A DNA stretch of 64,000 bases from Fagopyrum homotropicum (Eukaryota; Streptophyta; Magnoliopsida; Caryophyllales; Polygonaceae), in NCBI GenBank assembly GCA_033239125.1, contig BSWB01000005.1:137140494-137204493 (forward strand). Reading direction: 5' to 3'. Made by a program: the position numbers and the translations under genes. The notes under the pieces were generated by a model. The model was not told where the DNA came from, made no database searches, and worked only from the letters and a program-made list of their open reading frames with translations. Below, one piece after another: positions 24,022-35,558 of this stretch; positions within the stretch are counted from its first letter, which is position 1; every line of letters begins with the position of its first letter.

Positions 24022-25315
24022 TTAGAACTCCTTCAAATAGTCACATTATTTGGCATAATATTTTATTCTTCATTGTCTCAAATAACTCAACTGCCACATA
24101 GCTCTTACCATGATAAGAACATCCCAAAATCGTTAAATTCCAAACAATCTCAATGAACGGATTACGGGCAAGCACATTGACACCATTTTCACACATGAAC
24201 ATGATAAAGAATAATATGTTGATTGTGATCATATTCATTTCACATAGGTTACAATTACATAACTTATGTGAATGTGTTCTACAACTTACTGCAAAGTCTT
24301 CTTGAAGCCAAAACAACCAAATCAAACAAAGAAAAGTACACTAGGTATAAACTAATTCCATATTGGCATAGGTATTTAAGGAAGAGTAAGCAGTGTTACA
24401 AAGTTCGTGAACATTCAAATTTGCTTAAGTTAGAAGAATATCATAAGTTGAGTCAAAAAAAGTTGAAACTTGAATCATTACCAAATTGAGTTTGAATTAT
24501 TTAGGGATTTCATGAATAAGAAAGTACACCTGTTACAAAATAATTTAGGGATTTCATGAATCAGAATTCATAAGTTGAGCAAGGAAGAAACAACAGCTTC
24601 CCAACACATCAAATAACTCAAAATTCGATCGATTAAGCAAATTACTAATAACCCATTAGTGAATTGGAAGAAGTAGCAGCCTCTCAACACAACAAACAAC
24701 TCAAAACATCCATCGATTCCAATTTTGAATAACACAAATCAAGCCAAAGAATTAGGGATACGTACCTGTGTCGAGCAACTTATTGAATTTGTCAATGTTG
24801 GACGAAAATTAGGGGTCTACAAAACAGTTGAATCAAAGAATAAAAATAAACGTTAACTCAACTATATACAAGAAGACAAAATTAAAGACGGATACAAGAA
24901 GACAAAATATTGCATAGTTTTTAAATTGGGGGAAATAGTGAAGAAAATAGACGAGAGTTGGAATGAGCAGCTAAAGAATATAGCTCGAGGGCATTTTGAG
25001 GAACAATCTTCCCATAAGCTCCATCAGCTCCCATAAACTTTACCTGAGGAGCCGATGGAAATGCCCATTGTTCAGCTATCATAAGCTTCATCAACTACGA
25101 TAAGTTGTCACTCCCAAACAGGTGAGAAAGTAAAAATTCTACTCCCATCAGCTGTCATAAGCTCCATCAGCTGCAATAAGTTGGTTCCCAAACGAGACCA
25201 AACAAGTATTATTGTGATTTATTTATTTTTTATTCAAAAATACGATGTTGTTCATATTTTATAATGTAAAAATATTTTTAATGGTAATAAAGTTAAATGA
25301 AGCTTAAACGGTCTC
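24022..25315. other. Remaining spacer and right end of the composite unit
   Basis: No gene recognised. ATTTAGGGATTTCATGAAT occurs twice (about 24500 and 24544). From about 24970 the sequence is rich in AAGCTCCATCAGCT words that belong to the right terminal region of the composite unit. Confidence 0.5.
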
Positions 25316-25346
25316 ATCCAGCTTATCAGACTGGAGGGCGGCGACA

Positions 25347-25598
25347 AAATCGTGCCTGACACAATATAATCGAAGGGCTCTACTAGCAATCCTTACTCCG
25401 GCATCCCCTTACTACCTACATCCTCTAAACCATCCGAGTCAAGTGTCAATTCCACCGTTAAAGATCTTCAGGACGATCTCAAGCACCGCTTTGACGCCGG
25501 CAATGTCCCTCGTCTGATGTACCTTTCTTCCGATCTCGCACGGCGTTTACAAGACGGACACAAGGTCATCGTTTATTTTGACAGATTGAAAATCTAAG
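25347..25598 (+). pseudogene. Unrecognised coding-like fragment
   Basis: An open stretch without an upstream ATG encodes about 75 residues including SSVNSTVKDLQDDLKHRFD and VPRLMYLSSDLARRLQDG, then stops. GC content and an amphipathic, charged composition suggest a real exon, and the AATCTAAGGTAAGG after the stop looks like a leftover splice donor. I do not recognise the family. It is read opposite to the NPF gene, starting about 100 bp beyond that gene's stop codon. It could be a relic of a lost neighbour or a captured fragment. Confidence 0.35.
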
Positions 25599-25698
25599 GT
25601 AAGGTACATCGATTCTTAATCGGCTCAAGTTGAAGGATATCTATTTCATGGATCATGAGATTAACTACTACAGCTAAATCAAAATTCAAAAGTCGTAA

Positions 25699-28600
25699 TC
25701 ATCTCTCAAGTTTATCCTTGAGAACTTCCATGGAATCCGAGACTTCAGCTTTATACACATAATACTTAGCAACCACCAAGAAGAACCCTAAATTCAGCAC
25801 ATTCAATACCGCCAGAAACCCGTAGTAGTAATCCAGACGCGACGCATTCAAATTGTTCAAAATCCAACCGCGATGACCGTGACGCTGGGTGATGTCAGCC
25901 ACCGTCCTCAACAAAATACTGCTAAGAAAATTCCCAACGCCTAGTGTCGTCGTCGAGTATGAAGTCCCCAGCGATTTCATTTCTTCCGGCGCCTGGTCGT
26001 AGAAGAATTCCAGCTTCGCGACCTCAAGAAATGAATCCGCCGTTCCCATCAGCACGAATTGGGGCAACAGAACTAAGATCGTAAGCGGAATTTGACCTCC
26101 ACTTTCGATTAGGTGGTGTTCTCCGGCGATTTGAAGGCGGTACCGCTCAGTAATCGAGGCGATTACCATGATTAAGATGTGGATTAGCATCCCGATCCCC
26201 ATTCGCTGGAGGAGAGTGATTCCCCTAGGGTTTTTGGTGATTTTTCGGGAGATTGGAACGAAGAATCTGTCGTAGAGGACAACACATACAAGCATGGAGA
26301 GAGTGACGAATCCGGCTAGACTCGCCGGAGGGATGTGGAAGTTGCCAATACGCCGATCGAGAGTGGTGCCTTGCTTGACGAAGAGAGTGCTGATTTGAGC
26401 CACCATTGTGCTAGGGACGAAGGTGGCGATGAGGATTGGAAGCATTCGAATCATTTGCTTTGTTTCTTCTACTTGCGTCACTGAGCAGAGTAGCCATGGA
26501 CTAGTTTCCCCTGTTTGCACCGCTGCCTTGCTCAGAAACCTGCAATTTTATCAAATACATGAATAAATTCTATACAAATATTTCAATAAAATAATATTTC
26601 CAAAATAAATTGATTATATATATTTAAAGGGAAAATGACTAATAATATTCTTATAAATGGGTCTCTTAGAAAATCCATCATTTAAAAACATGGGTTGGGA
26701 TATAAAAACCTTATTTATAGAAATTGGCATAATAACTATTAAGTGAGTGAATTTTGCAAATTGGTATCACTGTTTAAGTTCCGTTTCGGATAGGACCTGA
26801 AGCGAAAAATTGTTATGCGATCAGTTTATCAATTTTTTTAAAAGTCGAAGTTTGAGTCCAAAAAGCCAAAAAAAAATATATAATTTGACCAAACCAGTCC
26901 GAATTTTGGTCTAGACCGGACCTGATGTCCAGGTCTGATCTAGTTCAAGTCCAATAACAAATTTTCGGATCAGATGAACGATCCTAAAAGTTTGGGTTAT
27001 TTTTTTACATTTTGAGCAAGGTAAGGGGTAAGATGATAATTACCTCAAAGATGGAGTGGAATCAATCCTAAACTTAGCATTCTTGGAGTAGATTTCCAAA
27101 TCAAGTTCATAAAGGTCCTTGGGATCATTAGGAAGAGTGACTTTCCTCTTCCTTATAGCAGCAACAATGACCTTGGCCATCCTAGTAAATGGGCTTCCAG
27201 TGGGCCTCTTGTGCCTATAAAACCTAGTCCCAGCCAGAAAGATGGAGATGGATATGGCAAGCCCAATAGTAGGAAGCCCATAACCCAAGGTCCAGCCCAC
27301 ATTGTCTTGGATGTAGACCAACACAGTGTTGGCAAAGAGTGTGCCAAAGAAAATGCTAAACATCCACCAATTGAAGAACGAGAGCTTGTGAGCCTTCTCC
27401 TTCGGTTCGAATTCGTCGAATTGGTCCGCTCCGATCGTCGATATATTCGGCTTTGTCCCGCCCGTTCCAATCGCCAGCGTGTAGAGTGCCCCAAAGAATA
27501 TGGCTAGTTGGAGAGTCGTTGCTTTCTTGCATTCGGAGCCGTCCGAGGATGAGCATGGCGGTGGCTTCAGTCCCGGGACCGAGACCGCTAGCGTTAGCAT
27601 TGACATTCCCTGCCAACACAACGCCACATGTCATACTTACCCGCCTTCATTTTAGAATTATTATTTAAATAATGCAAAAAATTTTGGAAACCATATAATA
27701 ATATAAAATAATAGTAAGTAGATGTTGTTATCGTCTTGCAATTATTGTTACCAAGAGGTCCAACACTTCATTTTCCTTGACTTCATAGTAGAGTAAGCCG
27801 TGGTCCAATTCAACTAAGACGTCCATTATTTCTTTCGATTCCCACGCGTAGGGGCCGTTTGGTTGTCATAAAAATAAAAATAATAAACTTTTATGACATA
27901 TTCATAATAAAATAGAGATTAGATTTATTTTCATATCGTTTATTTCTTTTAAAACGTCTATTTTTATTCCCAATTACTTTATTGGCCCCAAAATAATACT
28001 TACACACTTTTGAACATTTTTTACAAATACACTTACAAGTCATAATTTCATCTATATGTACAAAACATGAACATATATATGTATATAGACAATACGAATA
28101 TTAATTTATATTCTTACGATAAAAAAAGAGTAGTTCAAGAAAATATCTTTTATTTAACCTCTCACAAGTCATAATCAATCACTGGCTACTTTGTACTTAT
28201 AGTAATGCTAATATAGATTCCGGATTCTTTTGATTAGTCCAATTGGGCAAATATCAATTGGTCACTTTTCTCTAGTAGCCAATAATAATGAACAAAAGTG
28301 TATTCCCCAATTTCTAGCATGTGACGATTATATACGACTTTATAAGTAGATGCTCTTCAACAGATTCTCATCCTCATGAAACGGCTTAGCTACTTTTGTT
28401 TTCGGTCGTGGAATAAACACGTCACGTGTTAAGTTTTATTTATAGTCATAAATACCAATTAAAAAATGACAGCGTGGATAATATGATTTAAAAATATTAA
28501 ATAAAAATATACCGAGAGATAAATAGCGCAGGAGATGAGAAACGTCCAGTAGCGGCCGAGATGAGCGTCGGCAACGTAGGCGCCGAGCACCGGCGTCATC

Positions 28601-28892
28601 CATATTGTTCCTACCCAGTTGGTGACGTTATTTGCTGACGTCACCGTTCCTTGATGCAGCTTCTTCGTTAAGTATATCACCAAATTTGATGAAATTCCAT
28701 AATATGCCATCCTCTCGAACACTTCATAAACTGCAAATTTCCAAATATTCACCCTCAACTCATTAAATTTCAATTCCCCACCCATATTCATTCAATTCTT
28801 TTCCACCGTACCCTCTATAAATGTCTTATCTCATCTCTTCATTATAATATCAATATTTGCAGTCACAGAATTAATCTAAAATAAATATTCTT

Positions 28893-28966
<74 letters not shown>

Positions 28967-29047
28967 GTTTCTTGTTTTTGTCCGGTTCCGACCAGCTCCT
29001 TCATCACCGGCGGATTACATTAAAGACTTTTACATAATGAAGAATTT

Positions 29048-29114
<67 letters not shown>

Positions 29115-29256
29115 AGATGGAATGGCTATGGGTGAACTTACCGACGACGAACCAGCAAGCTTTCCAGCCACCGCGTTTGGAGCGAAGAACGGGGTTACCT
29201 TTGAGATCGACGGTACCGTCTCGGGTGTAGCCGTCGAGGCCTTCTTCCTCGGACAT
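25699..29256 (-). CDS. NRT1/PTR family (NPF5-type, PTR3-like) transporter
   Basis: Four exons (29142-29256, 28513-28730, 27044-27609, 25699-26539) join in frame to 579 aa, the normal size. NPF proteins are proton-coupled carriers with 12 membrane helices moving nitrate, di/tripeptides or hormones. Visible: YTRDGTVDLKGNP at the N-terminus; the proton-coupling ExxER motif in YEVFERMAYYG; TLAIGTGGTKPNISTIGADQ; LSFFNWWMFSIFFGTL; a cytosolic loop with RKRK and a DLYELDLE stretch between helices 6 and 7; PQFVLMGTADSFLEVAKLEFFY; and SRLDYYYGFLAVLN near the C-terminus. It most resembles the PTR3/NPF5.2 group by eye. Substrate cannot be told from sequence. Intron 1 contains two long TA tracts. All splice sites are GT-AG. 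Confidence 0.94.
26760..27000. repeat. Dispersed 'CCGGACC' repeat in NPF intron 3
   Basis: A segment with AGTCCGAATTTTGG, CTAGACCGGACC and CAGGTCTGATC is related, in inverted orientation, to 57190-57415. The copy lies inside the last intron of the transporter gene. Confidence 0.55.
27610..28512 (-). other. NPF intron 2
   Basis: A 903-bp intron bounded by TCG|GTATAT and TTGGCAG|GGA. It is AT-rich with no coding signal. A GGGGCCGTTTGGTTGTC word at 27852 looks like the end of a MITE-like insertion, but no partner end was found. Confidence 0.6.
28896..28964. repeat. (AT)n microsatellite in NPF intron 1
   Basis: About 69 bp of uninterrupted AT dinucleotide inside the 411-bp first intron. Confidence 0.95.
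29050..29105. repeat. Second (TA)n microsatellite in NPF intron 1
   Basis: About 56 bp of TA dinucleotide ending 36 bp from the splice donor of exon 1 and 85 bp from the first tract. Together the two make up about 30% of the intron. Confidence 0.95.
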
Positions 29257-29375
29257 GGCTGCCTCAGAGAAGCTATATATGTGAATGTTTTCCCTTTTGT
29301 TTATTGAGGAACCGAAGCTAGCTAGGATTTTAAATGTTAGCAGGGTTGTTCTTAACATAAGTGATAAGACCTGTG

Positions 29376-29384
29376 TATATATAG
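29376..29384 (-). promoter_or_regulatory. TATA box of the NPF gene
   Basis: CTATATATA on the minus strand, 120 bp upstream of the start codon. This is a normal spacing for a plant TATA box plus an 80-90 nt leader. Confidence 0.65.
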
Positions 29385-29400
29385 AGAGATACCCAACTAA

Positions 29401-29694
29401 GGGTCCGTTTGGTTTTAACTCCGGAATCGGAAACGGAATGGAAACGAATCTAGTCAATACATATACCCTTATTCATTAAAATTTTTGGAATCGTTTCTTA
29501 TGGTTTGTAGTAATTAGATGAGAGTTTGATTACCTTTGATACCCTATAGGGGTAACAAAATGTGAGGGATCAAGTGCATTTTTCATTAAATGATGGAGAA
29601 TAATTCCATAAAAATTTCATGAATATGGATATACATATGTACTAAATTTGTTTCCATTCCGTTTCCGTTTTTAGAGTTGAAACCAAACGGACCC
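29401..29694. mobile_element. Tourist-like MITE, copy 1 (294 bp)
   Basis: Ends GGGTCCGTTTGGTTTTAACTC and, inverted, GGGTCCGTTTGGTTTCAACTC; flanked by TAA (29398-29400) and TAA (29695-29697). Short GC-rich TIRs with 3-bp TAA/TTA duplications fit PIF/Harbinger (Tourist) MITEs. No coding capacity. It lies about 16 bp upstream of the TATA box of the NPF gene. Confidence 0.88.
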
Positions 29695-30006
29695 TAAATT
29701 TGTACTATGTAGGCCTACACGTTAATTATTTGGATTAGCTGGGTTAAACTTCATTTAACATATTACATACATTTAATGCGTCTAAATGGTACTTCACGTT
29801 ATGTGTTGACTCACTCTTTCTCACTGATTGGTTATGTCGATTATACTAGTTGAAAAATTAATAAACATACAACTTGAACTATATATAAATTTCTCACCAA
29901 ATTCGTACGAGTTGTCTTATAGGTCTCTTACTAATTAAATCATATAATCTCATATCAAATCATCTTTCTTTGGTTTGGTCTAAATATATACGAAATTATA
30001 CAATTA

Positions 30007-30280
30007 AGCCCCGTTTGATTGTAATTTCAGAAACGAAAACGACATTCATATTTGGCCTTTATTCATAAAAAATTTTGGTATCATTCTACGTGGTTTTAAT
30101 GTAAAATGCACTTACTTCCCTTCATTTTGTTTCCTTATATGGTATCAAAACTAATCAAATTTTACTGCAATTAACTCAAATAACAAAAAATATTCCAAAA
30201 AAATCATGAATAAAGATATACGTATGGATTAGATTCGATTTTCTTCTGTTTCGTTTTCGGAACTAAAACCAAACGGGCCC
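30007..30280. mobile_element. Tourist-like MITE, copy 2 (274 bp)
   Basis: Related to copy 1: left end AGCCCCGTTTGATTGTAATT, right end inverted GGGCCCGTTTGGTTTTAGTTCC. TTA lies on both sides (30004-30006 and 30281-30283). More diverged than copy 1. Confidence 0.78.
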
Positions 30281-30283
30281 TTA

Positions 30284-31785
30284 GTTCAAAGGCGTTTTTG
30301 TAAAAATTATAGGGTGCATGTTCTTATTTTAATGATATTTCATTAGATCTAAATTCACAAAAATACAATATATATTATTTTTAATAAATATAAGGTATTG
30401 AATGATTTTCTAAAAAAGTAAGAATAAAAATGATTTGATGCAAAACGAGTGATAAAGTGATGAATCGTGCAATCATTTTGGAATAAAGAGTGACTTTTTG
30501 TACAAAATTTTCCATGAAGCGTTTTTTTATTCTCTTCTAGAAAGGGTGCAAATAAAAAAATAATAAGTCGAAGACAATTAAAAAAAATGTAAATATGTGA
30601 ACACAGAAAAATAGAAACTTAGGAGTTTGACTAATTTTGTTGGACTTGGAACTCTTGTCTTTTGAGTAGTATAATCTTTTGAGGAAAATGTTGTTCTCTT
30701 TGACTCTTCTACTTGGCCGAATTCCTCATGGTGTATATCTGAAACAAATTTATGGAGTTCTGGCAGCCAAGTTTGAATATATCTAGATTCTGTTTAGCTA
30801 GAGGCTCTTTGTGGGGTGAAAGTGGATATAATGAAAAAGGGTTCTAAACAGTATACGATACGCCGTTTAGTAGATCGAAAGATAAAAAAGATGGACAGAG
30901 GGATTAACAGTTGTAAAGAACCACACCAAAAGGAAAAAGAAACACACAAAAATACATCAAGGAATCCCGAAAGTAAATAGATCTTCAAGGGAAAGAAGCA
31001 TGATCGTTTCAACGGGAAGCGGCGAACACTACGTCCATCGTCGGAGGAAGTACATAGGTAGGAAGACTGATAAACAAATGTGGACAACTCAGATTTGGAC
31101 TCACAGTAGAGTCATCAAGAGTTGAACTCAAGTTCACGCTCCCTCCTAGACAAATCACTCAAAACACCACCAAACAAGCATCAAATTGAGAAGACGACAA
31201 TGCAAAACACGGGAGTATTGACATATAAAAGTGTATAACTTTGATGGTTAATGATTGAAGATTTATGAGGAGAAGAATTGTTCGTATAATAGGACTATGT
31301 TGTCTAGAAAGTGAGTTGTGATCGTACTGCTCATTATTTTATGTATTTCTTTTTTTTTACTAAGTTAAAAGAACTCATGTCCAAAAGCTATGGTGAGAAT
31401 CATGAGATAACATGGTTGATTCGACCAAGTCATCCCAAACAGACCGACTCGTTCCGAGTTACAGAACCATAGTCACTCGCAAGGTTTCATGGAGTATGAC
31501 AACGGTTCGAGTGGTTATCCAGTCTAGTTGGGAAGCTGGATAGGAGAAAAGTAAAATTCGCATGACCTCCTCTCTGCAAGGATCCTACGAATCCACACCA
31601 ACTTATATATATAGAGAGACCAATTGCTCAAGTGTTAATTTATATGTTCACTTGTTCAAATATAGCATGTATTTGTTCAACTAAAAATTGTCGAAATCAA
31701 GTATATTTTTTGTAGTTAGGCTAATGCTTTATTCCCGATGGATAAATAATATTTATATCGAGGTAGAAGGTAGGCGGGCAACAAG
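30284..31785. other. Intergenic, nothing recognised
   Basis: AT-rich spacer. The frame at 30794-31087 (minus) has a hydrophobic stretch but no family match and no splice context. Confidence 0.5.
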
Positions 31786-33495
31786 CTATACACTCAACCC
31801 TTTCTGAATAACAAATTCGATCCTCCTAAAAACTACATCAGAAGACCTAGGTGACATAACATTACCATCCAAACCCTGTTGTACCCTCTTGAGAATCTCG
31901 ACGGTATCGGGTGCAAGAAAACCAAGCGTGTCAAAAGCGAACAGAAGAAACACATGTTGGTTTTTCGATGCAAGTCCTTCCATGCTTAGCAACCTTCGTA
32001 GAGGTCGCGTTGAAGCCCACCTTACCCACCACAAAATGCCCACTACCCAAACAAACCAATTAGAGACCCCGTCAAATCAATACAAGCATGTTTGTCACCA
32101 ACCCATCCAAACACTAACACATTTGTCGGCCTCAACGTAGACATTCTTTCACGTGGATCAATCAAGAAGGACACAAACACCTCATTCTTATCCAAAACTC
32201 TTGTTCTCCTAAACACGTCACATAAAACATCACGAACCAGATCATGTCTATATTTGAAGCCAAGACATTCTTTACAATGAACCGCATGCTCCCAAAAGCA
32301 TCCAAAACCTTTCGAAAATTGCGCATATGACAAATCGCATCAACTAGGAAGAAAGGAATCATAAGACGATAATTAAGGATCATAGGATACTTAACAAGAG
32401 ACATACACTGTCTGAGTCCATCAATGGGTATCACAAGAAGGAAGTCTTGGTTGTGCGTTGGTTGTAGACACTTAAAAATCACTTTTTGTCTAAGGGTCAA
32501 ATCAAAAGAAGCTTCCATCGTTAGCACTATCTTCTGAAAAAAGCACTCGCTAAAGCATGTTGGGATTTAGAGGGGACGGTGTTCTTGACAATACTCAGTT
32601 GGTCTAGTGGTTGTGGTGCTAGACTCCTTAAGTGTTAGCCCGAAGATTCGAGTTCGAATCCTCCTTGAGACATGTATGGAAAAATTGGTATTGGGAGGGT
32701 ATCCCTTTAATGGGCCACTGTAAACGTAACATTTCCAAAAAAAAAAACCAGAAAAATCAAAACTAGAATAAAAGCTTGAAGATTGCTCAACGCACCAAAA
32801 AAAACTTGAAGCCCATATCAACTACTCCATTGCCCCACATATGTGGTCTTATAGGGTCCAAGACTAGGCCTTGGAGGCAACAAAAACAAAAGAAGGGGTC
32901 TTTATAGCCGAGTAGAAACCAAGACCTCCAAACCGAATAGGCAAAAAAGCAAGCCACTACTAAAGATCCCAAAATGACCCCCACAAACCACAATATCCTC
33001 AACCGATCCATGAAGTCCAAAATCAAAATAATTTGTTGCAAACTCCTCATGTGCCGGTAGACAAGTTCTCAAGCGAAAATACATCTTAACAACATTCATA
33101 CAAGAACGAAGAAAAATAAGCTCATTTTGCGGGTCCCTCAATTGTGGAAGAAGGGTGCATCAACTCAACCGCCGTAACAACTCTCTTTATGACTAGCTCT
33201 CTAACAAACCCGCCGTCTTTACTCACTGCCCCACCCACCTCCGGCCTTGCAATGCCACGAGGGAATAATCCATCTCTAAGCTTCAATTCATCACACAAAA
33301 GGCCAAAAGAGCTCAGTCTTGTAAACATTCAACTCGAGACCAAAACTCAGGGCAACATCTTGAATGATAGCGAGCGCTCTAGTCACTTCCTTTGGCCAGC
33401 CCAATAATAGTACCATCAAGATAACAAGTGATCTTATGAAGAAGTGGGTGCAAGACAAGAGAAAAAAGAAGCGGCCTCAAAGGATCCCCATGTAA
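31786..33495 (-). pseudogene. Broken reverse-transcriptase gene with C-terminal nuclease-like region
   Basis: Fragments in several frames line up in one order on the minus strand. Near 33490-33380: RT palm remains ('LHP' helix region and CYLDGT where a YLDD-type catalytic motif is expected, so one Asp is missing). Near 33350: LELNVYKTELFWP. 33328-33122: RT thumb (ELVIKRVVTAVELM). 32527-32400: LLVIPIDGLRQCM. 32333-32043: HAVHCKECLGFKYRHDLVRD and LRPTNVLVFGW, a Cys/His plus nuclease-like domain. 32043-31786: FLLFAFDTLGFLAP and RIEFVIQKGL. This order matches retroelement polyproteins common in plant genomes that lack recognisable LTRs here. Multiple frameshifts and stops; a SINE interrupts it at 32592. 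Class (non-LTR or other) is inferred. Confidence 0.72.
32592..32747 (+). mobile_element. tRNA-derived SINE, about 155 bp
   Basis: TTGGTCTAGTGGTT matches an internal pol III A box and GAGTTCGAATCC a B box, about 45 bp apart as in tRNA genes. A non-tRNA body follows and then an 11-A tail (about 32737-32747). It has no acceptor stem or discriminator sequence of a working tRNA. It is inserted into the reverse-transcriptase pseudogene in opposite orientation. Target duplications were not resolved. Confidence 0.8.
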
Positions 33496-33805
33496 CACAC
33501 AGGTATCCAACCAGATTAAAATAAATTTTAAGGTAAAAAATATGAAAGATCCATGTAACTATTAGTGTAACGCTCTCTGATAGACGCTCAACTGTAAAAA
33601 AGCAAAAATTTTCATAAAAAAAAATCACACACATAGATTGTTTGTGAAGATAAGATATGATTTATTTATTTATTTACTTTATATCCACCTTTTTCACTTG
33701 AACTTTGATTTTATTTTTAATATCACTGTTTACATTTATCAGTTATAAGCAAAAAGTTACGTTAATTTCATTTTTGAAAATGAACGGTTAATAAAACTAA
33801 ACTTT

Positions 33806-33990
33806 ATGGCTCATTTGGAAGCACTAGAAATCATTTCCGGTAACAGAATGATTTCGAATTAATCAAAAACCACGTTTGATTAGAGGGCATTTAACACAGG
33901 AAATTAATCTCATCATTTTCATTTCCTTTCTTTACCCTTATCCGATTTCATTCCGTTTTCATTCCACCGGTTCAACCAAACAGGCACTAA
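33806..33990. mobile_element. Possible short MITE, about 185 bp
   Basis: Left end TGGCTCATTTGGAAGCAC and inverted right end GTGCCTGTTTGGTTGAACC are partly similar, and TTA/TAA words flank them. Same general style as the Tourist-like copies but a different subfamily. Confidence 0.4.
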
Positions 33991-34459
33991 ATAAAATTTC
34001 ATCTCACGTGATCTTCACACATAACCTAGTCACCCCTCGCTATATTATCTCCAATATTCCCACTAGAGACGAATTTTGATTAATAAGTGCAAATCGAATT
34101 TATCTTTATAGCTAATAGTATGATTAGTAAGTTGTGTATAAGCATTTCGATGTCGAATCATATTCACATAACCACTCAAATATGGAGAGTTGTATCCCAC
34201 TCTTATGATTTATAGCTTTCTACTTACAACGTACCTATACGTAGGCTGACTCAATACCCTTGTTTTCTCCATTCACAATTTAATGTACAAATCTACTTTG
34301 TTTAATTACATACACTTGTTAACTCTACTCATTTTTTACTTATAATAAATGTTCCATTGAAAATGACGTTTTGATTTGTATCACTTGGGTTACTTATCCA
34401 ACAAACATTATCGTGGGTAATTAAATTGCACAAAACAATCGTCATTTTGGATAAATAAG

Positions 34460-34751
34460 GGCCGTTTGGTTTTAACTCTGAAATCGAAAACTGAATGGAA
34501 ACGAATCTATTCCATACGTATATCCTTATTCATTAAAAGTTTTTTAAATCATTCATTGTGGTTTGAAGTAATTGGGATATAGTTTGATTATTTTTTATAC
34601 CTTATAGGGAAACATAATGTGGGGAAGCAAGTGTATTTTGCATTAAACCACAAGAAATGATTTCAAATAAAATTCATGAATAAGGATATACATATGAACT
34701 AAATTCGTTTACATTCCGTTTTCGATTCCGGAGTTGGAACCAAACGGGCCC
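34460..34751. mobile_element. Tourist-like MITE, copy 3 (292 bp)
   Basis: Left GGGCCGTTTGGTTTTAACTC, right inverted GGGCCCGTTTGGTTCCAACTCC. The left flank is TAA (34457-34459); the right flank TGA looks like a mutated TAA. Interior closely matches copy 1 (TATATCCTTATTCATTAAAA, GGATATACATATG). Confidence 0.82.
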
Positions 34752-34860
34752 TGATACTTTTATATTTATATTTAGAAATCGGTTTAGTTACGGAGCATTT
34801 TTCACCGTTTATGGACTTAATCCAACGATCCAGATTAGTCCACGTTATTTAATGATTTTT

Positions 34861-35553
34861 GGTAAGGGTGAGCATTAATCCCATTAATCACATCCCGATC
34901 CCGGGAGATTTAGAAAAAAAAATCTGTATCCGTCCCGTAAAAGATTGGCGGGACGGGATGCGGGATGGATTGTTCCCATCTCGGTTAATCCCGTCCCGCA
35001 TATATATATAAATAATATTTTAAAAATATTATATTGATAAATAATATATATAAATTATAATTATAAAAATAATAAAATAGTATTATCTTCTGTAAACTAT
35101 CATTAGGAATCACGACATGTAAAAGAATTTTTTTTTTTTAAACTATCATTAATGTAATGCATCACTAGGTTTTTTTAATGTTAATCGGTAAGACACACTT
35201 TGATGTAACTTGTATTCGTTTTAAATGTACTAACTGCTATACTAATGTAGGCCTCTTGAATCGGTAATTCGGTATCGAGAATTCTTGCGGGAATAAGTCA
35301 TCCGGTCTCGTCCCACGTACGTCGGTCAAAGCCTGCGTGGGCCGAAAAAAAAGTTGTAAACCCCGTCCCGTCCCATCCCGCTTATAATCGGTGCGTAATT
35401 CTTGAGAAGTGAGAAAATGATCAGGGTGAAGAAAGTAGGGATTGGTGATAATCATGTTGATATGTTTATCAAACCGGTACCCCGTAACAAGTTTCAACAT
35501 TGTTTGTAGAGAGAGAAGTTAGTATGAGCATTGACTATTGTATATGACCTATC
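34861..35553. repeat. CCCG/GGGA-rich dispersed repeat
   Basis: The words ATCCCGTCCCG, GGCGGGACGGGATGCGGG and CCCGTCCCGTCCCATCCCGC lie at about 34900-35000 and 35350-35390 on either side of an AT-rich middle. It resembles a mobile element with GC-rich subterminal regions, but no termini were fixed. The minus frame at 35237-35500 is not a recognised protein. Confidence 0.45.
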
Positions 35554-35558
35554 TATGA
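35554..35558. repeat. Target-site duplication TATGA (left)
   Basis: Identical to 45393-45397. Together they bracket the LTR retrotransposon exactly. Confidence 0.92.

Larger units (their letters stand above)
21508..25198. mobile_element. Composite unit with inverted, repeat-rich ends (~3.7 kb)
   Basis: The left end reads GGGTCCGTTTGG then CTTATTGTAGCTG; the right end, reverse-complemented, reads GGTCTCGTTTGGGAAC then CTTATTGCAGCTG. Subterminal words (GCTTATCG, AGCTGAT, TGTTTGGGA) recur on both sides over about 150-250 bp, as in hAT- or Harbinger-like DNA transposons. No transposase was found between them, and the interior is largely filled by a Mutator-like element and a LINE. Target duplications were not resolved, so two separate MITE-like relics of one family flanking unrelated DNA are also possible. 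Confidence 0.45.

Noticed and set aside
24041..24489. Possible transposase pieces inside the composite unit
   Set aside because: Neither the minus frame (24041-24325) nor the plus frame (24268-24489) shows a DDE, BED or other transposase motif.
27153..27507. Overlapping frames on both strands of NPF exon 3
   Set aside because: The exon at 27044-27609 encodes conserved NPF sequence in one frame; the others are shadows.
32597..32670. A functional tRNA gene
   Set aside because: A and B boxes are present, but there is no complementary acceptor stem; the body and poly-A tail show a SINE.
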